From Klebsormidium nitens (Eukaryota > Streptophyta > Klebsormidiophyceae > Klebsormidiales > Klebsormidiaceae), in the NCBI GenBank assembly GCA_000708835.1, contig DF237556.1, forward strand, positions 1 through 52,022: DNA of 52,022 bases. The letters run 5' to 3'. The notes beneath the pieces were generated by a model that did no database searches, had not been told where the DNA came from, and saw only the letters and a list, made by a program, of their open reading frames with translations. Position numbers and translations under genes: made by a program. Positions 43,601 through 52,022 of this stretch are shown piece by piece; the first letter of the stretch is position 1, and each line of letters starts with the position of its first letter.

Positions 43601-45850
43601 TTGAGCTGGCTTTGAGCTCGTGACACCTGGCTCTCAATCTCGTTTGTTGGATGATGTGGGGAGGGCTACGTCTGCAGGATCCACGTTAGAGTGCTTGGGC
43701 AGCTTAAGAGTCTGTTCTCGTGTACACTTCTGAAAAGTTCACGGCCGAGGTCATGTTTGGACTTTTGCTGAGATTTGGTCGAAGGCGTTTTATAGTTGCG
43801 GAGTCCAGTGTCTTCTCGCTGTTTTTGAACCGGTCTGTGATTCCGGCTTAAGGCGGCGCTCCGTGCCGGGTTTGATTGATGCGCCCCATTGGACGGCTGC
43901 GGCTTCAATATTACTCCCAAGATTCTGCGATTTTCTTTGCAGGGCGGAACATAGGACGCCTCTAGTTGCTGAACTGACTGGAGCTGCCGTTCAAACCTTC
44001 TTTTTGGTTTTACCCGGCTTTCTGTCATGTCTTGCCTGCAGTCGCCCATAAAACATTCTGGTCCTGATTTTGCGGAGAACTTACAGTCCAATGTCGACAC
44101 TTTTTTTCTGAAGTGGACACTATTTCTCTTTCAGACAGGTGGTAGTCCGCTCATGTCCGCGGAACAGCCTCCAACGCTACACTTAACAAGCCTCTACCCG
44201 ATTATGTCAAGGATTCGAAAACAGTCGTTTGCGTGTCTCCCTTTCTGAACAACCGTTTGTTTCCTTGGCAGGTGATGGAAGCCGAGAAGGTCGCTCAGAC
44301 GAGCCGCATCTACCAGGAGCAAAAGCTCGCGGAAAAGGAGTCGAACCGGCAACAGGAGCACATCGAGAACGAGATCTACCTCGCCAAGCAGAAGAGTCTA
44401 GTTGATGCGGAGGTCTATCGGTGAGCGAGCTTTCTGCTCGGATTGCGCCGAGGTGCTTGTCGGTGCTGATAGCTTGATGCGTGTGAGCATGTTTGGTTAA
44501 GCGTAAGCAATTATCGCTCTGCCGTTGCTTCGCACAGAAGAAGATAGGTCTTGGGCGCGCGTGTTGTAAAGGCTCGGAGATGTGGACGGTAGTATTGTAC
44601 GAGGCTTCAGAACAAGTTGAAAGTTCCTGATCGGATTCTGTGAATCACAGTTATTGTCACGTCGCCCTAATGGGAACGAGAAGGTGGCCAGACTGCGATG
44701 ACTTGCCTGGATAGCGACAAAGTTTTGCGCTCTTGTCGAATCAACGGGCTTCGATCGCAGTCAGTGCGTCTATTATGGGCACACTTTCTCGTGTTGGGCG
44801 TCCTAGTGGTGCGATAGTTTGCGCTTGCAAAGTCGGACACTTCGTGTTCAGTCAATCGAAAAGGGTTTTTCAGCTTACGTCAAGTCAGTTCGATTTATCC
44901 AGCTTTGGGAAACGTAGCAAACGTTCGGTGATCGCACACGTATAATCAATCTTTTCGTTCTCCCAGGTTAACGAAGGAGGCAGAGGCGAACAAGTTGAAG
45001 CTGACCGCCGAGTTTCTTGAGTTGGAGTTCATCCGAGCGATTGCCAACAACACCAAGATGTTCTTTGGAGACAAGGTGAGGCGGTGCTTTAAATTGGAGA
45101 CAACGTGGTCTGGACGAATCTGCAAAGTTGAGTTTCCGAAGATCAAGTTTCCTAGGGGTAATGAGATATGTGGGATTTGAGGGTATCACATCTTCATACT
45201 TCAGCTAGAACGCTGAGGGCCATCGCCAACAGTCTTTGTACGGGTTTTGCATTGAAGCAGATCAAGCTGACTGTCCAACTAGTTCAGCAGTAGTTGAAGA
45301 AATCGATTCTAGTCCTGCTCAGATATTGCTCACCCTGAAAGTCCCGGGCATCAAGCCACCTCAACCTGGGTGCACCTTTCCAAAATTCTAAGTACCTTCC
45401 AACCAATGAACGCCGTCTATGGAACAAGTCAATAGACGGCGTCAGTGAATATATCCTTTCGTTGCAAGGTCGCCGTCCGAAAAATGTATGTTTTGGAGTG
45501 TCTTAGTCTTTCCCGACTCGGTGCGGATCTGCCCAGCGCAAATTATGCTCCCGGAAGTTCCTGTTGAATTGTCCTTGCCAAATAGGTCCTCCTTTCGTTT
45601 CTGATTTCTTGTTGTGCACGTTTCTCTCACAGGCGTTACTTTCATGAAGAAACCCCCCAACATGTGAATCCTTAAAGGCAGGACTCTGATTCCAGCTCTC
45701 TCCACTAAAACGCCCCCATCACTTACGTCTGGTGATAGTTAGATGGTTCTTTTCCAACCGCTGTCGCATTCCGCTTCCGTGCAGATTCCGGCCATGGTGC
45801 TGGACCAGCGGCTACTCGGAAGCTCTTTCAGGAACAAGCTGAACCAATAG
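34652..45850 (+). CDS. ERLIN: erlin-like SPFH/prohibitin-domain ER membrane protein, 8 exons
   Basis: Exons: 34652-34747, 35381-35492, 40682-40809, 42173-42361, 43409-43591, 44272-44420, 44967-45075, 45785-45850. Phases all agree and give 343 residues, close to plant erlin-like proteins (about 356). The N-terminus has a Pro-rich leader, then a hydrophobic signal-anchor ([20 protein letters not shown]). The SPFH domain follows: [83 protein letters not shown] coiled-coil rich in Glu/Gln/Lys ([20 protein letters not shown] onward) and [20 protein letters not shown], then MVLDQRLLG, complete it. In animals erlins form ER raft complexes that act in ERAD of IP3 receptors and in sterol control. The algal role is inferred. 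The gene is divergent from LACS. Confidence 0.93.
35493..40681. other. 5.2-kb intron 2 of the erlin gene
   Basis: This intron is several times longer than any other in the gene. Minus-strand frames inside it look partly protein-like: 36,161-36,730 (189 codons, with [20 protein letters not shown]), 37,407-37,628 ([20 protein letters not shown]), 38,724-39,032 and 40,172-40,405 ([20 protein letters not shown]). I recognise no transposase, reverse transcriptase or other domain, and they do not join into one model. They may be the wreck of an old transposon inserted antisense, or chance. The plus strand shows no supported exon between 35,492 and 40,682. Confidence 0.5.
36161..36730 (-). pseudogene. 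unrecognised 189-residue ORF inside erlin intron 2
   Basis: This is the longest frame in the giant intron, antisense to the host gene. It is basic at its start ([17 protein letters not shown]) with a more ordinary middle ([20 protein letters not shown]) and a basic C-terminus. There is no zinc finger, DDE or RT motif, and its neighbours in the same strand are shorter frames. I call it a possible relic of an inserted element. A chance frame is the alternative. Confidence 0.2.
41232..42120 (+). repeat. six decayed tandem copies of the 5' edge of erlin exon 4 with acceptor
   Basis: The start of exon 4 (ctgcag, then gtggtgaacaagctgaacaa and onward) is echoed at about 41,232, 41,389, 41,523, 41,700, 41,863 and 42,034, before the true exon at 42,173. 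Spacing is about 135-177 bp. The repeat unit also includes the end of the intron: ttcggacgcttcttttctgcag-type text precedes several copies. The copy at 41,700 has an intact AG acceptor and reads [20 protein letters not shown] before a stop. The one at 41,863 keeps tgcag plus gtggtgaacaagctgaacaa exactly. All acquire stops or frame shifts. Confidence 0.85.
42823..43040 (+). mobile_element. foldback/MITE-like element C in erlin intron 4
   Basis: A 10-bp direct repeat, tgatgattcc, at 42,823-42,832 and 43,031-43,040 encloses 198 bp. Terminal inverted repeats share tctcgattttatgttg and, further in, tatgttgagttag, ending at cccggg on both sides. The interior is the shared core: ggggg-acgggtggggttggttt-ggggg, gggtacgggtgcggagcatg, ggtgttagtttgttggag. 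Its arms are unrelated to those of elements A and B. It lies between exons 4 and 5 of the erlin gene in the sense orientation. Non-autonomous Mutator-like is the best guess from the target repeat length. Confidence 0.85.
43261..43389 (+). pseudogene. truncated duplicate of erlin exon 5 with in-frame stop
   Basis: After an intact acceptor (catcatgcag) the sequence reads [20 protein letters not shown], then SIPTSI, almost identical to the true exon 5 at 43,409. It then diverges and stops (ECQ, TAA) at 43,387-43,389, with no donor in the homologous place. Both have phase 0. If the splicing machinery chose this acceptor, the protein would end early, so it could act as a poison exon. A shorter echo (gttgattgcacgtgct) lies at about 43,213. 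Confidence 0.8.
45411..45441. repeat. perfect 10-bp-arm hairpin in erlin intron 7
   Basis: cgccgtctat (45,411-45,420) pairs with atagacggcg (45,432-45,441) across an 11-nt loop. It is an isolated structure in the intron before the last exon. No function is implied. Confidence 0.5.
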
Positions 45851-46373
45851 GAAGGCAAGCGGTTAGATGGTGAGAGCTTTGGTCTTAGATGGAGCATGAT
45901 CATTGACGAACCATCCCGTCACCCAGAGCTTTTCTTTGTCGTTTAATCAAATTGAGGCCTGCTAAGTTGATCAGACCTCCCGGTGTCCGAGGCTGGATAA
46001 CACATTAAGCGGCACTGTAAGTCGAAATACGGTCCGCTGACATGATATGTGTTTGTGCAGCTCATAAAAAGATCACATGAATATCATTTGCAATCCCATC
46101 ATCGCATATACCCATAGGAAGCGCGGCCGCTGATACAGAAGGCTGGTCATGAGGGTTCTGCAGTTTCTTTTTCGACGACGTACACATGTGCAGAGCTCCG
46201 GATCAATCTAGATCATATTGAATCAATCAACTCGTATCGACCCGCGTGACTGAATGATCCAAATCATTTGGCCCTATCATGAGTTGATATCTCACAGTAC
46301 ATGATGTCGGAGTGTCATATATGTCTTAATTGCGCGCATCGATCGGAGACAGTATAGTTGCACGGGTCTTGAT
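45851..46373. other. intergenic region between erlin 3' end and the integrase element
   Basis: This is AT-richer than its surroundings, with no supported ORF. The left boundary of the transposable element should lie here or just inside it, but I could not recognise a long terminal repeat, a terminal inverted repeat or a target duplication. Confidence 0.4.
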
Positions 46374-49156
46374 TCATCTGGATATACGCACCGTCCAAGT
46401 GCTCTGAGTCCGCGCATTGAGGTCCGCCAAAGCTGTTTCGAGATCGCCCCCCGGAATGTCCGCAAACATTTCGCTCTTCTGAGCTTTCCCCAAAGCTTTC
46501 CGCTGTTCCGGCCGGCTGCCCTTGGACTCAATTCCGGCTTCTGTCTTCTTGGCTTCCGGAATCACAGCCATTTCGGGCGCAGAGCCCTTGGGCCCGGCAC
46601 CCTCATCAAGCTTCTTACCCGTTTCGACTTTCTTTCGCCTGGGACCCGCCTCGTCGAGTCCCTTCTTTCCGCCGGAAACCTTGGTTTCCGGTTCCGTCTT
46701 TTTCCGTTCCGCTCCCCCAGAGGTTTCGCCGGGGACTTAGACGGAGTCCTCGGGCTCTTCAGTTGGGCCTCTTCTAAGGTAGCGGATCCCGGGGGAGACG
46801 TTTTCAACCCCAACCGTCCCCGTTCCGCTTCTGGATCCGACTTCCTCAGCTTTCCCTTTTTCGTTCCGGTCCCCTTGGGTTCCGGTTCCGGCTTTTTCCT
46901 CCCCTCCTTTGGAATATCCGCTCCGGCGGTCACAACCGTGGCTGTAACCTTTTCGCGAACACTTCCCTTCTGCTCGTAGTCTTCACCCGCAAACCTGCGA
47001 GTTTCCCCAATGAGTTGGATTTCCTCCTCGGAGGAGATCCCGGCCAGATCTTTTTTCTTTTTCTCTTTTTCTTGTTGCTTCCGACTCTGCCGCTTATCCG
47101 ACTCCCCTAAAGCGGCCAAGAGTCGTTGAGCAGCCCTGTCGTTATCCTTCCGGTCTCCTTCCGAAAGATTTGACCACGCCGGAACCCCCCACTCTTCATT
47201 CGTGAGCAAATCACGAACGCGATCCTTCGTCCACCGCGGCTCCTTTCTGCGATCAAAAACGATCTGCTCGATGACCGCCGCGGGAATCGTAAGATCGACC
47301 TCCTTGAAGGCAGAATCGAGGTCCTCGTCGCGGGAGCTGCACTGGAAGGCTGACAGCGGCACAGTCCGTGGACCGTAAAGCTGCTGGGGATCGTTCAACA
47401 TTCCCCACTGGAACAGAACCCCCCGATTAGCGCTCCTTTCCCACTCCTGAAGCGACGCGTCCAGAGCTAACTGTTCCAACTCCACAAGACCCAGATCCGA
47501 CACCGTGGTGCCGTCCACGTACTGCAAAAAGAACTCGTCCGGCATGAAAAGTGCAAACCGTTCGCCTACCGGTTCCCCCCACAGAATGTTCCGTAAAAAT
47601 CCGTGGACTTTCAACTGCAGCTGGGGAAACTCGATTCCGGCGGACTCCCACTTCCCTTCCGTGCCCTCGAGAAGTTGGATCTTGCACCAGACGCCGTCCT
47701 TCCGCATCTCTTCTACAAACTTTCCGCCCCGGTCGCTCCTAGACCCAAAACGCTTGACCTTGTCCGCGCGCGCGCGGCGAAGCCACTCGTCTTCCGCCGA
47801 AGTTTTTGCCACTTCCCATGCACGCAGCATGTTGCTTTCATTTTCTTCTGCCGGCTCCTCGGTCGTGACCGTAGCAGTCGGCCCCTGCCCCGCTCCTTCC
47901 ATCTCTTCGCCGGGCTCCTCCCGCGACTTTTCCCCTCGGCTTTGACGACGTCGCGCGCGCGCGCTCTCCGCCTCACCGCCTTGGGCGCCCGCGGTGACTC
48001 CGGTCTTCTGCTTCTTCGGCGTCGGCGCGCGCGCACCACCACCGCGGCCGCCGCCGCTCGACTCGCGCCGCCGTACCACATCCACGAACGACGGCGCCTG
48101 CGAGTCGGTTCTGCCCGCCGACTGGGCACCTTCTACAGTCTGCTCACCCTCGCTCTTGAGTCCTTTCCGTGGAAAAGGACACGCAGCGCTCGCCAACTCC
48201 CGATCCGCCAACACCAAAACCGACTCCCAAGTCTTATGGGCCTTGGCGAGGACTTGTATCTCCCGGGCTTTAACGTTTCGCAGTTCGCTCCGCAGGAACG
48301 GGGGAAAGGTTAAGGGTTTTTCCAACCACAGCGCAGTATCGCGTGCGATAGCTGCCAGTTCCTGTTCCACTCTTCCCCCGGTAAGAACTGCCGAAACTCC
48401 GTACTGCCATTGTCCAAAGGACTGCGCCAGCCTTGGCCGTTTAGCAATCTTGCTGGACCATTGCCCCACGAAAAAGTCAATGTCCTTCCCCGCGGGGTCG
48501 GACCGCTCGTGCCGGGCCCACTCCGCTATCCCCATCAAATACGCTTTCTCCTCGACCGCATGGGGTCCGCTAAGGAGGTTGAACGCCTCACTCAGGACAA
48601 TCCGCCGGAGAATCCCGATGAGGAACTGGATCAGCGGCTGGCCACGCAAGTAACACTTAACCCGGACGTGCTTCAAACAGTGACCGATGACGAAAATCCA
48701 GTTGGCCAACAACTGGGTACAGACCTTCCCCGCAATCGCGTTGTGGCTTGCCACTAACGCTTGGGCCCCATCGATCTCCGTCAACTGTTTGGGCTCCGTT
48801 CGCGGGTTCGCCGAGATGACTTCGAGAAGAGGCGCTTGCAATTCCTCAAAACGAAGATCCGGTTGATGCGGGGCGTGCAAGACGTCCAGGGGCCGGTGTA
48901 AATCGGCCTCGTCCAGCTTCCCCATGGCCGCGTCCTGCTCTTCAGCCGTGGCTTCAGAGCGCTCTTTCCGCAACGATTTTGGCCGAACTAAAGGGATCTC
49001 TTCGGATTCCGTGGATTCCGAAGTTTCAGGAGGTCCCCGCTTCCGATGGGACCGCTCCTCCGCTCGCTGCTGCCGCTTCTTCCTCTCCAGCCCTTCCTCG
49101 CTCATACCCCGCCGGTATGGACGTTTCGAACCTGCGAAGTTGAGGGCAGGACTCAT
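46374..49156 (-). CDS. element ORF2, about 860-930 residues, unknown function
   Basis: The frame is open from 49,477 to 46,562, but the likely start is the ATG at 49,156, which overlaps the integrase stop as ATGA. That suggests stop-restart translation of a two-cistron RNA. The N-terminus is very basic (KRPYRRGMSEEGLERKKRQQ). A helical domain follows (about 90 to 320 from this start, with LLANWIFVIGHCLKHVRVKC and ILRRIVLSEAFNLLSGPHAV), then a Gly/Arg/Ala/Glu-rich linker. A second folded region contains WCKIQLLEGTEGKWESAGIE and FLQYVDGTTVSDLGLVELEQ. The tail is rich in Lys, Glu and Arg. Near 46,720 a G run appears to shift frame: the following text keeps the same charged character in another frame and ends at 46,374. 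I recognise no family. A Gag-like or accessory role is a guess. Confidence 0.55.
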
Positions 49157-50744
49157 TGAGTTGAACTGCGGCGGAAAGGGACGAAACCATGGAGCTTGCG
49201 GACCTTCGTAATAGCCTGCTCCAAACGGAGGCTGGCAAAAGGGGGGGCCACGAAATTCCTCTCGAGGAAACGGGCAATAAGGAGGTTGGGCATAGGGCGG
49301 ACGCCATCCACGGCGCGGACCTCCTCCAGGTACTCGCGGACGAACTGGATACGGGGAAAATACCGGCAAAGCTCGTGAGCGTTGCGGAACCATTTTTGCC
49401 CGAGATGGTCTTGCAAAACCGCCTTCTTGTTTTTGAGACCGGGGAGCCACCCAAGGAACGCGTAAGGGCCTTCGCATCGGAGTCGATGACCCCTAATCGT
49501 CCCGGGCCGCTTCATTAACACCCAATCCCCTTTTTTCAAAAGCGCGACCTTGTTTTTCGCCGTGGCGTTCCATCGGGCGAAGTTCTTTCTCTGCACAATA
49601 GACGCGCCCAAAATCATTGCCTTGGCCGATGATTGAGCTTGGTGAATGTTACTAATCCTCTGCTGGCGCTCCGCTTCGGTCTCTGGGCGATTGAGGTTCG
49701 GCCGCACCAACCCGTGGCGAGTAGGAAGACTGTTGATTTCGATCGGTAAAAGGGGGGAACGACCGTAAAGGCATTGAAAAGGAGACATTTGAATAGTGTC
49801 CTGAAAGGTGGTCCTAATATCGAACGCGACTCCGGAGAGATGCTGGTGCCAGCTGTCAGGGTGCTCGTGAGCACACTTCCGCAGACAAGCTTTGATCACC
49901 TGCATGTAACGTTCAACCTGACCATTAGCCTGCGGACTGTTAGCCGCGATCGGGACATGATTCAGATGCCACTCCTTCAACTTCTGTTGAAAAACGGTCG
50001 AAAACTCCCCACCGTTATCCGTTACCACTTCAAAGACTCCGGCGTGCCGGTGGAGAACTTCTCGTAAGAAATTCCGAGTCATTTCAGGGGCCTGGTCAGT
50101 CTTCAAAGGCCACATCTCAATCCACTTAGTTACCGAATCAATAGCAACTCCGACGTATCGGTATTGCTCCGACCCAGACGGCTGAAAGCGCCCAGCAGTA
50201 TCTACATGAACTCGATAAAAAGGAGCAGTCGGAGGGGTTGGATGGATCTCCCGGTCGCTCCGCGGAGCTTTCCTAGCCTTCTCAAACTGGCACAAGTGGC
50301 AGCGTTTAACCATCTCAGAGACAAAAACAGTCATCTGCGGAAACCAATAACGCTTTGCACTTTAACCCGCGTCTTCTCACACGAGCCCGGATAATGCCCC
50401 TCGCCCTTGTGGATATCTTCCACGGCCTGAAACCTTTCTTCTGCCCACAAAACTCGCCGGAAGTCCGGCTGTTTAACCAGAACTTCGGCTCCCCCATCAA
50501 TCACCACTTCAAGCTTATTCACTTTAACCCTAGAACGAAATTTTGCATTCGCCCTAGCTTTTGCTCGCCCCACTTTCGAGTTGGGTGGCAAGGTCCCGTC
50601 CCGCAAAAACAAAAATGCGTCCCGCAGGAATACTTCTTTCTTTTGCAGAAACGAAAAAGCCAACGGATCCTGAGCGTGCCCAGGATGTGCCGATAAATTA
50701 GCCACAAGCACTTCTGTGCCAGTCAACCGCGTTTGCGGTTCCAT
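49153..50744 (-). CDS. Gypsy/Ginger-type integrase with HHCC, DDE core and GPY/F module (frame slip near 50,350)
   Basis: The first part (50,744-50,331, start MEPQTRLTGTE) holds the HH half of the zinc finger, DIHKGEGH, followed by YPGSCEKTR. The frame then slips by one base near 50,350, and the second frame (RYWFPQM onward, to 49,153) gives the CC half, CHLC, then the catalytic core. Counted in the second frame's 393 codons, the acidic residues are D45 (HVDTAGRF), D106 (VTDNGGEF) and E141 (QVERYMQ), with spacing typical of retroviral-type integrases. The C-terminus has a GPY/F module (GPYAFLGW, then AVLQDHLGQKWFRNAHELCR). It should cut and join element DNA into the host. The slip means the copy as written is probably inactive, unless it is a sequence error. 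Confidence 0.85.
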
Positions 50745-50841
50745 TCACCCAAAGCTGAAAGAGATCAGTGAGCCTCCCCTGAGCTGGCTAGCGGTTCATC
50801 GGACTCGGGTTTTTCTCGTTGCTCTCCCGCACTTCCGTTCT

Positions 50842-51276
50842 TTACATCTTCAGAGTCGGTGAGATCTCTGCCACGTCCGGCCTTCCAATCTCTCCACTCA
50901 GAAAGAAGAAGAACTTCTCCTGCGGATGGCAACAAGCCAACTCACCCGAGTCTGCGACGAAAACGTCGCCTGCCGCTCCGCCGTCCGCCCTTCCGGAGGT
51001 CGCTTCCGCTTCCGGTGCCGCTAACGCAAGGACCGGAATTTCAACCACTCGCCGCAGCAAGTCGTCGTTGATGACGTCACCGTCGTCCGCAAATGCCTGC
51101 AGCAATTCCGGTGCGTTGTTCAACGGTCCAGGAGAGGGCTGCCGTTTCGCAAACTCTATCGGTGGGACGTCGAAGTCGACTTCCTCCTCCGAAAGGTAGT
51201 GCAAACCCAAGTCGTAACTCATCAGTCTGCAAGCGGAAAAAACGGAAAGTCTAAACGCGATGCACCTTGGTGACAT
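50842..51276 (-). CDS. acidic uncharacterised ORF upstream of integrase
   Basis: Most protein-like from the second Met (51,222): MSYDLGLHYLSEEEVDFDVP, then a stretch with LLQAFADDGDVINDDLLRRV and VEIPVLALAAPEAEA. It is acidic, Ala/Leu/Val-rich and about 127 residues long, with no known motif. The same-strand position just before the integrase suggests it belongs to the element. It might be a separate small ORF or the decayed end of a longer polyprotein. Confidence 0.35.
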   Translation of the reverse strand: MSPRCIAFRLSVFSACRLMSYDLGLHYLSEEEVDFDVPPIEFAKRQPSPGPLNNAPELLQAFADDGDVINDDLLRRVVEIPVLALAAPEAEATSGRADGGAAGDVFVADSGELACCHPQEKFFFFLSGEIGRPDVAEISPTLKM

Positions 51277-51320
51277 CAGCGCTCCGGTGGGAACGAGGCC
51301 TAGGTAAACTGCTCAACTGC

Positions 51321-51965
51321 TCAATCTCTCCCAGCGCAATTCTGCAACTCTGCAGGTCGAAGTCGTTCCGTCTTCACCATTCTGCGAAATTCAGCGACTT
51401 TTCTTCTGTCGTTTCGCTTCAAAATCCGACGGAATTCTGCGACCTCTAGACCCGAGAGCTGTCCGCTGGCCAACGGAATTCCGCAACTTTCGCTCAGTTG
51501 TTCCGTGCCTGAAAACTCATCCCGAAATTCATCCGAGACTCTAAGCTGCCAGAATATTAACTCCACCACGAGCCCTTCTGCGCCCCAAAGATAGTTCCTT
51601 CCATTCTCAAGCCTTACTATGTCCAGCAACTCCGGCCGCCCTTCTAAGAAGTCGGGATTTCGGAAACAGACAAAGGAGGAGGAGATACGTCCTTGGACGC
51701 AATCTCTTATTGCCATGAACGCAGAAGGCGACGAAGGGTAAGTTCTCACCGGTCCGTGGACAAGATGATTGCCCCCCACTCCTTTCTTCGCCCTCCCGCG
51801 GTCGGGACCGATGCAGCTTCCTTCGCGAAGGACGCCGCCCGTGGCTCCGTCCGTAATCCGCTGCTTCCGAAGTCCGCCTTCATAGCCGCGAGCGGAACAC
51901 CGCCGTGGCAGTTTCTCCGTCGACCTCAGGGATCGTCTGCTACGGGGAATGGTGACAACCGCCAC
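51321..51965 (-). CDS. uncharacterised 214-codon ORF near the right edge
   Basis: A basic frame with an internal short repeat near its end (VAEFRRILKRN, then KVAEFRRMVKTERL), which reflects a small DNA repeat of gaattccg/gcgac motifs. No family is recognised. The opposite strand of the same DNA also reads plausibly as protein (see the plus-strand entry at 51,619), so at most one of them is real. Confidence 0.2.
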   Translation of the reverse strand: MAVVTIPRSRRSLRSTEKLPRRCSARGYEGGLRKQRITDGATGGVLREGSCIGPDRGRAKKGVGGNHLVHGPVRTYPSSPSAFMAIRDCVQGRISSSFVCFRNPDFLEGRPELLDIVRLENGRNYLWGAEGLVVELIFWQLRVSDEFRDEFSGTEQLSESCGIPLASGQLSGLEVAEFRRILKRNDRRKVAEFRRMVKTERLRPAELQNCAGRD

Positions 51966-52022
51966 CGGACTCCTTCCTCACGGGCGGTCCACCGCGCAAA
52001 CATTGATTTCGCCGCTTCGAAG
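51619..52022 (+). CDS. possible plus-strand coding start running off the right edge
   Basis: ATG at 51,619 opens MSSNSGRPSKKSGFRKQTKE, then EEIRPWTQSLIAMNAEGDEG, and meets GGTAAG. A shifted frame then stays open to the window end (including DKMIAPHSFLRPPAVGTDAA and PPWQFLRRPQGSSATGNG). The join could be a one-base slip, or the GGTAAG could be a donor. The text looks somewhat like a retroelement Gag N-terminus. It competes with the minus-strand frame at 51,321-51,965 and I cannot decide between them. Confidence 0.25.

Larger units (their letters stand above)
46374..52022 (-). mobile_element. Gypsy-integrase-type transposable element, RT not visible, right end beyond the window
   Basis: Reading leftwards on the minus strand: uncharacterised frames (51,965-51,321 and 51,276-50,842), a Gypsy-type integrase (50,744-49,153), then a long second ORF (49,156-46,374). 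In a Ty3/Gypsy element the reverse transcriptase and RNase H precede integrase directly. The 1.3 kb before the integrase here shows none. This fits either a DNA transposon of the Ginger type (Gypsy-like integrase with GPY/F, no RT) or a deleted retrotransposon. GC content and codon choice differ from the host introns beside it. Two probable frame slips suggest decay or sequence error. Confidence 0.6.

Noticed and set aside
47603-48653. plus-strand frames of 219-236 codons opposite ORF2
   Set aside because: They are antisense shadows of the element's long minus-strand ORF.
1-52022. CRISPR arrays, rRNA genes, riboswitches, bacterial promoters
   Set aside because: The window is eukaryotic nuclear DNA. 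No regularly spaced repeats of CRISPR type and no rRNA sequence were seen.

Overview
This window is nuclear DNA of a eukaryote, most likely a streptophyte green alga. Klebsormidium-like is my guess from gene style, not from a search. The evidence is GT-AG introns in nearly every gene, a peroxisomal acyl-CoA synthetase and an erlin/SPFH protein that both read like their land-plant homologues, and no prokaryotic operon structure. All gene models were built by eye from splice-site phase and family resemblance.

Layout: (1) 1-13.7 kb is gene-poor. It holds two exons of a minus-strand Cys-rich secreted-type protein (1490-1977), a broken signal-peptide exon (6314-6457), inverted-repeat elements (3960-4557) and GC-rich islands. 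(2) 13,724-18,573 (+) is a five-exon gene for a secreted, modular protein with an 8-Cys module and Pro/Thr linkers. It is interrupted by a 20-N assembly gap. (3) 18.6-20.9 kb is intergenic. (4) 20,957-33,659 (-) is a complete 21-exon, 681-residue long-chain acyl-CoA synthetase of the LACS6/7 type with an N-terminal PTS2-like signal. (5) 33,660-34,651 is a 1 kb divergent promoter region. (6) 34,652-45,850 (+) is a complete 8-exon, 343-residue erlin-like SPFH protein with a 5.2 kb second intron. (7) 46.4 kb to the right edge (-) is a transposable element with a Gypsy-type integrase (HHCC, DDE, GPY/F). No reverse transcriptase is visible, and a second long ORF starts at an ATGA stop/start overlap.

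Two patterns stand out. First, introns next to several exons carry decayed tandem copies of the nearest exon edge, often with the splice site included: up to six before erlin exon 4, both flanks of LACS exon 20, and others. The Cys-rich gene shows the same kind of duplication in a form that stayed in frame. Second, three short elements (187, 188 and 198 bp) at about 4.0, 29.3 and 42.9 kb have 9-10 bp direct repeats and long terminal inverted repeats that differ between elements. All three share one G-rich core of about 95 bp, the reverse of the usual pattern where termini are conserved and interiors vary.

The LACS and erlin genes are head-to-head and may share control elements. LACS would activate fatty acids for peroxisomal beta-oxidation, and erlin would act in ER membrane microdomains. 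No direct functional link is shown by the sequence.
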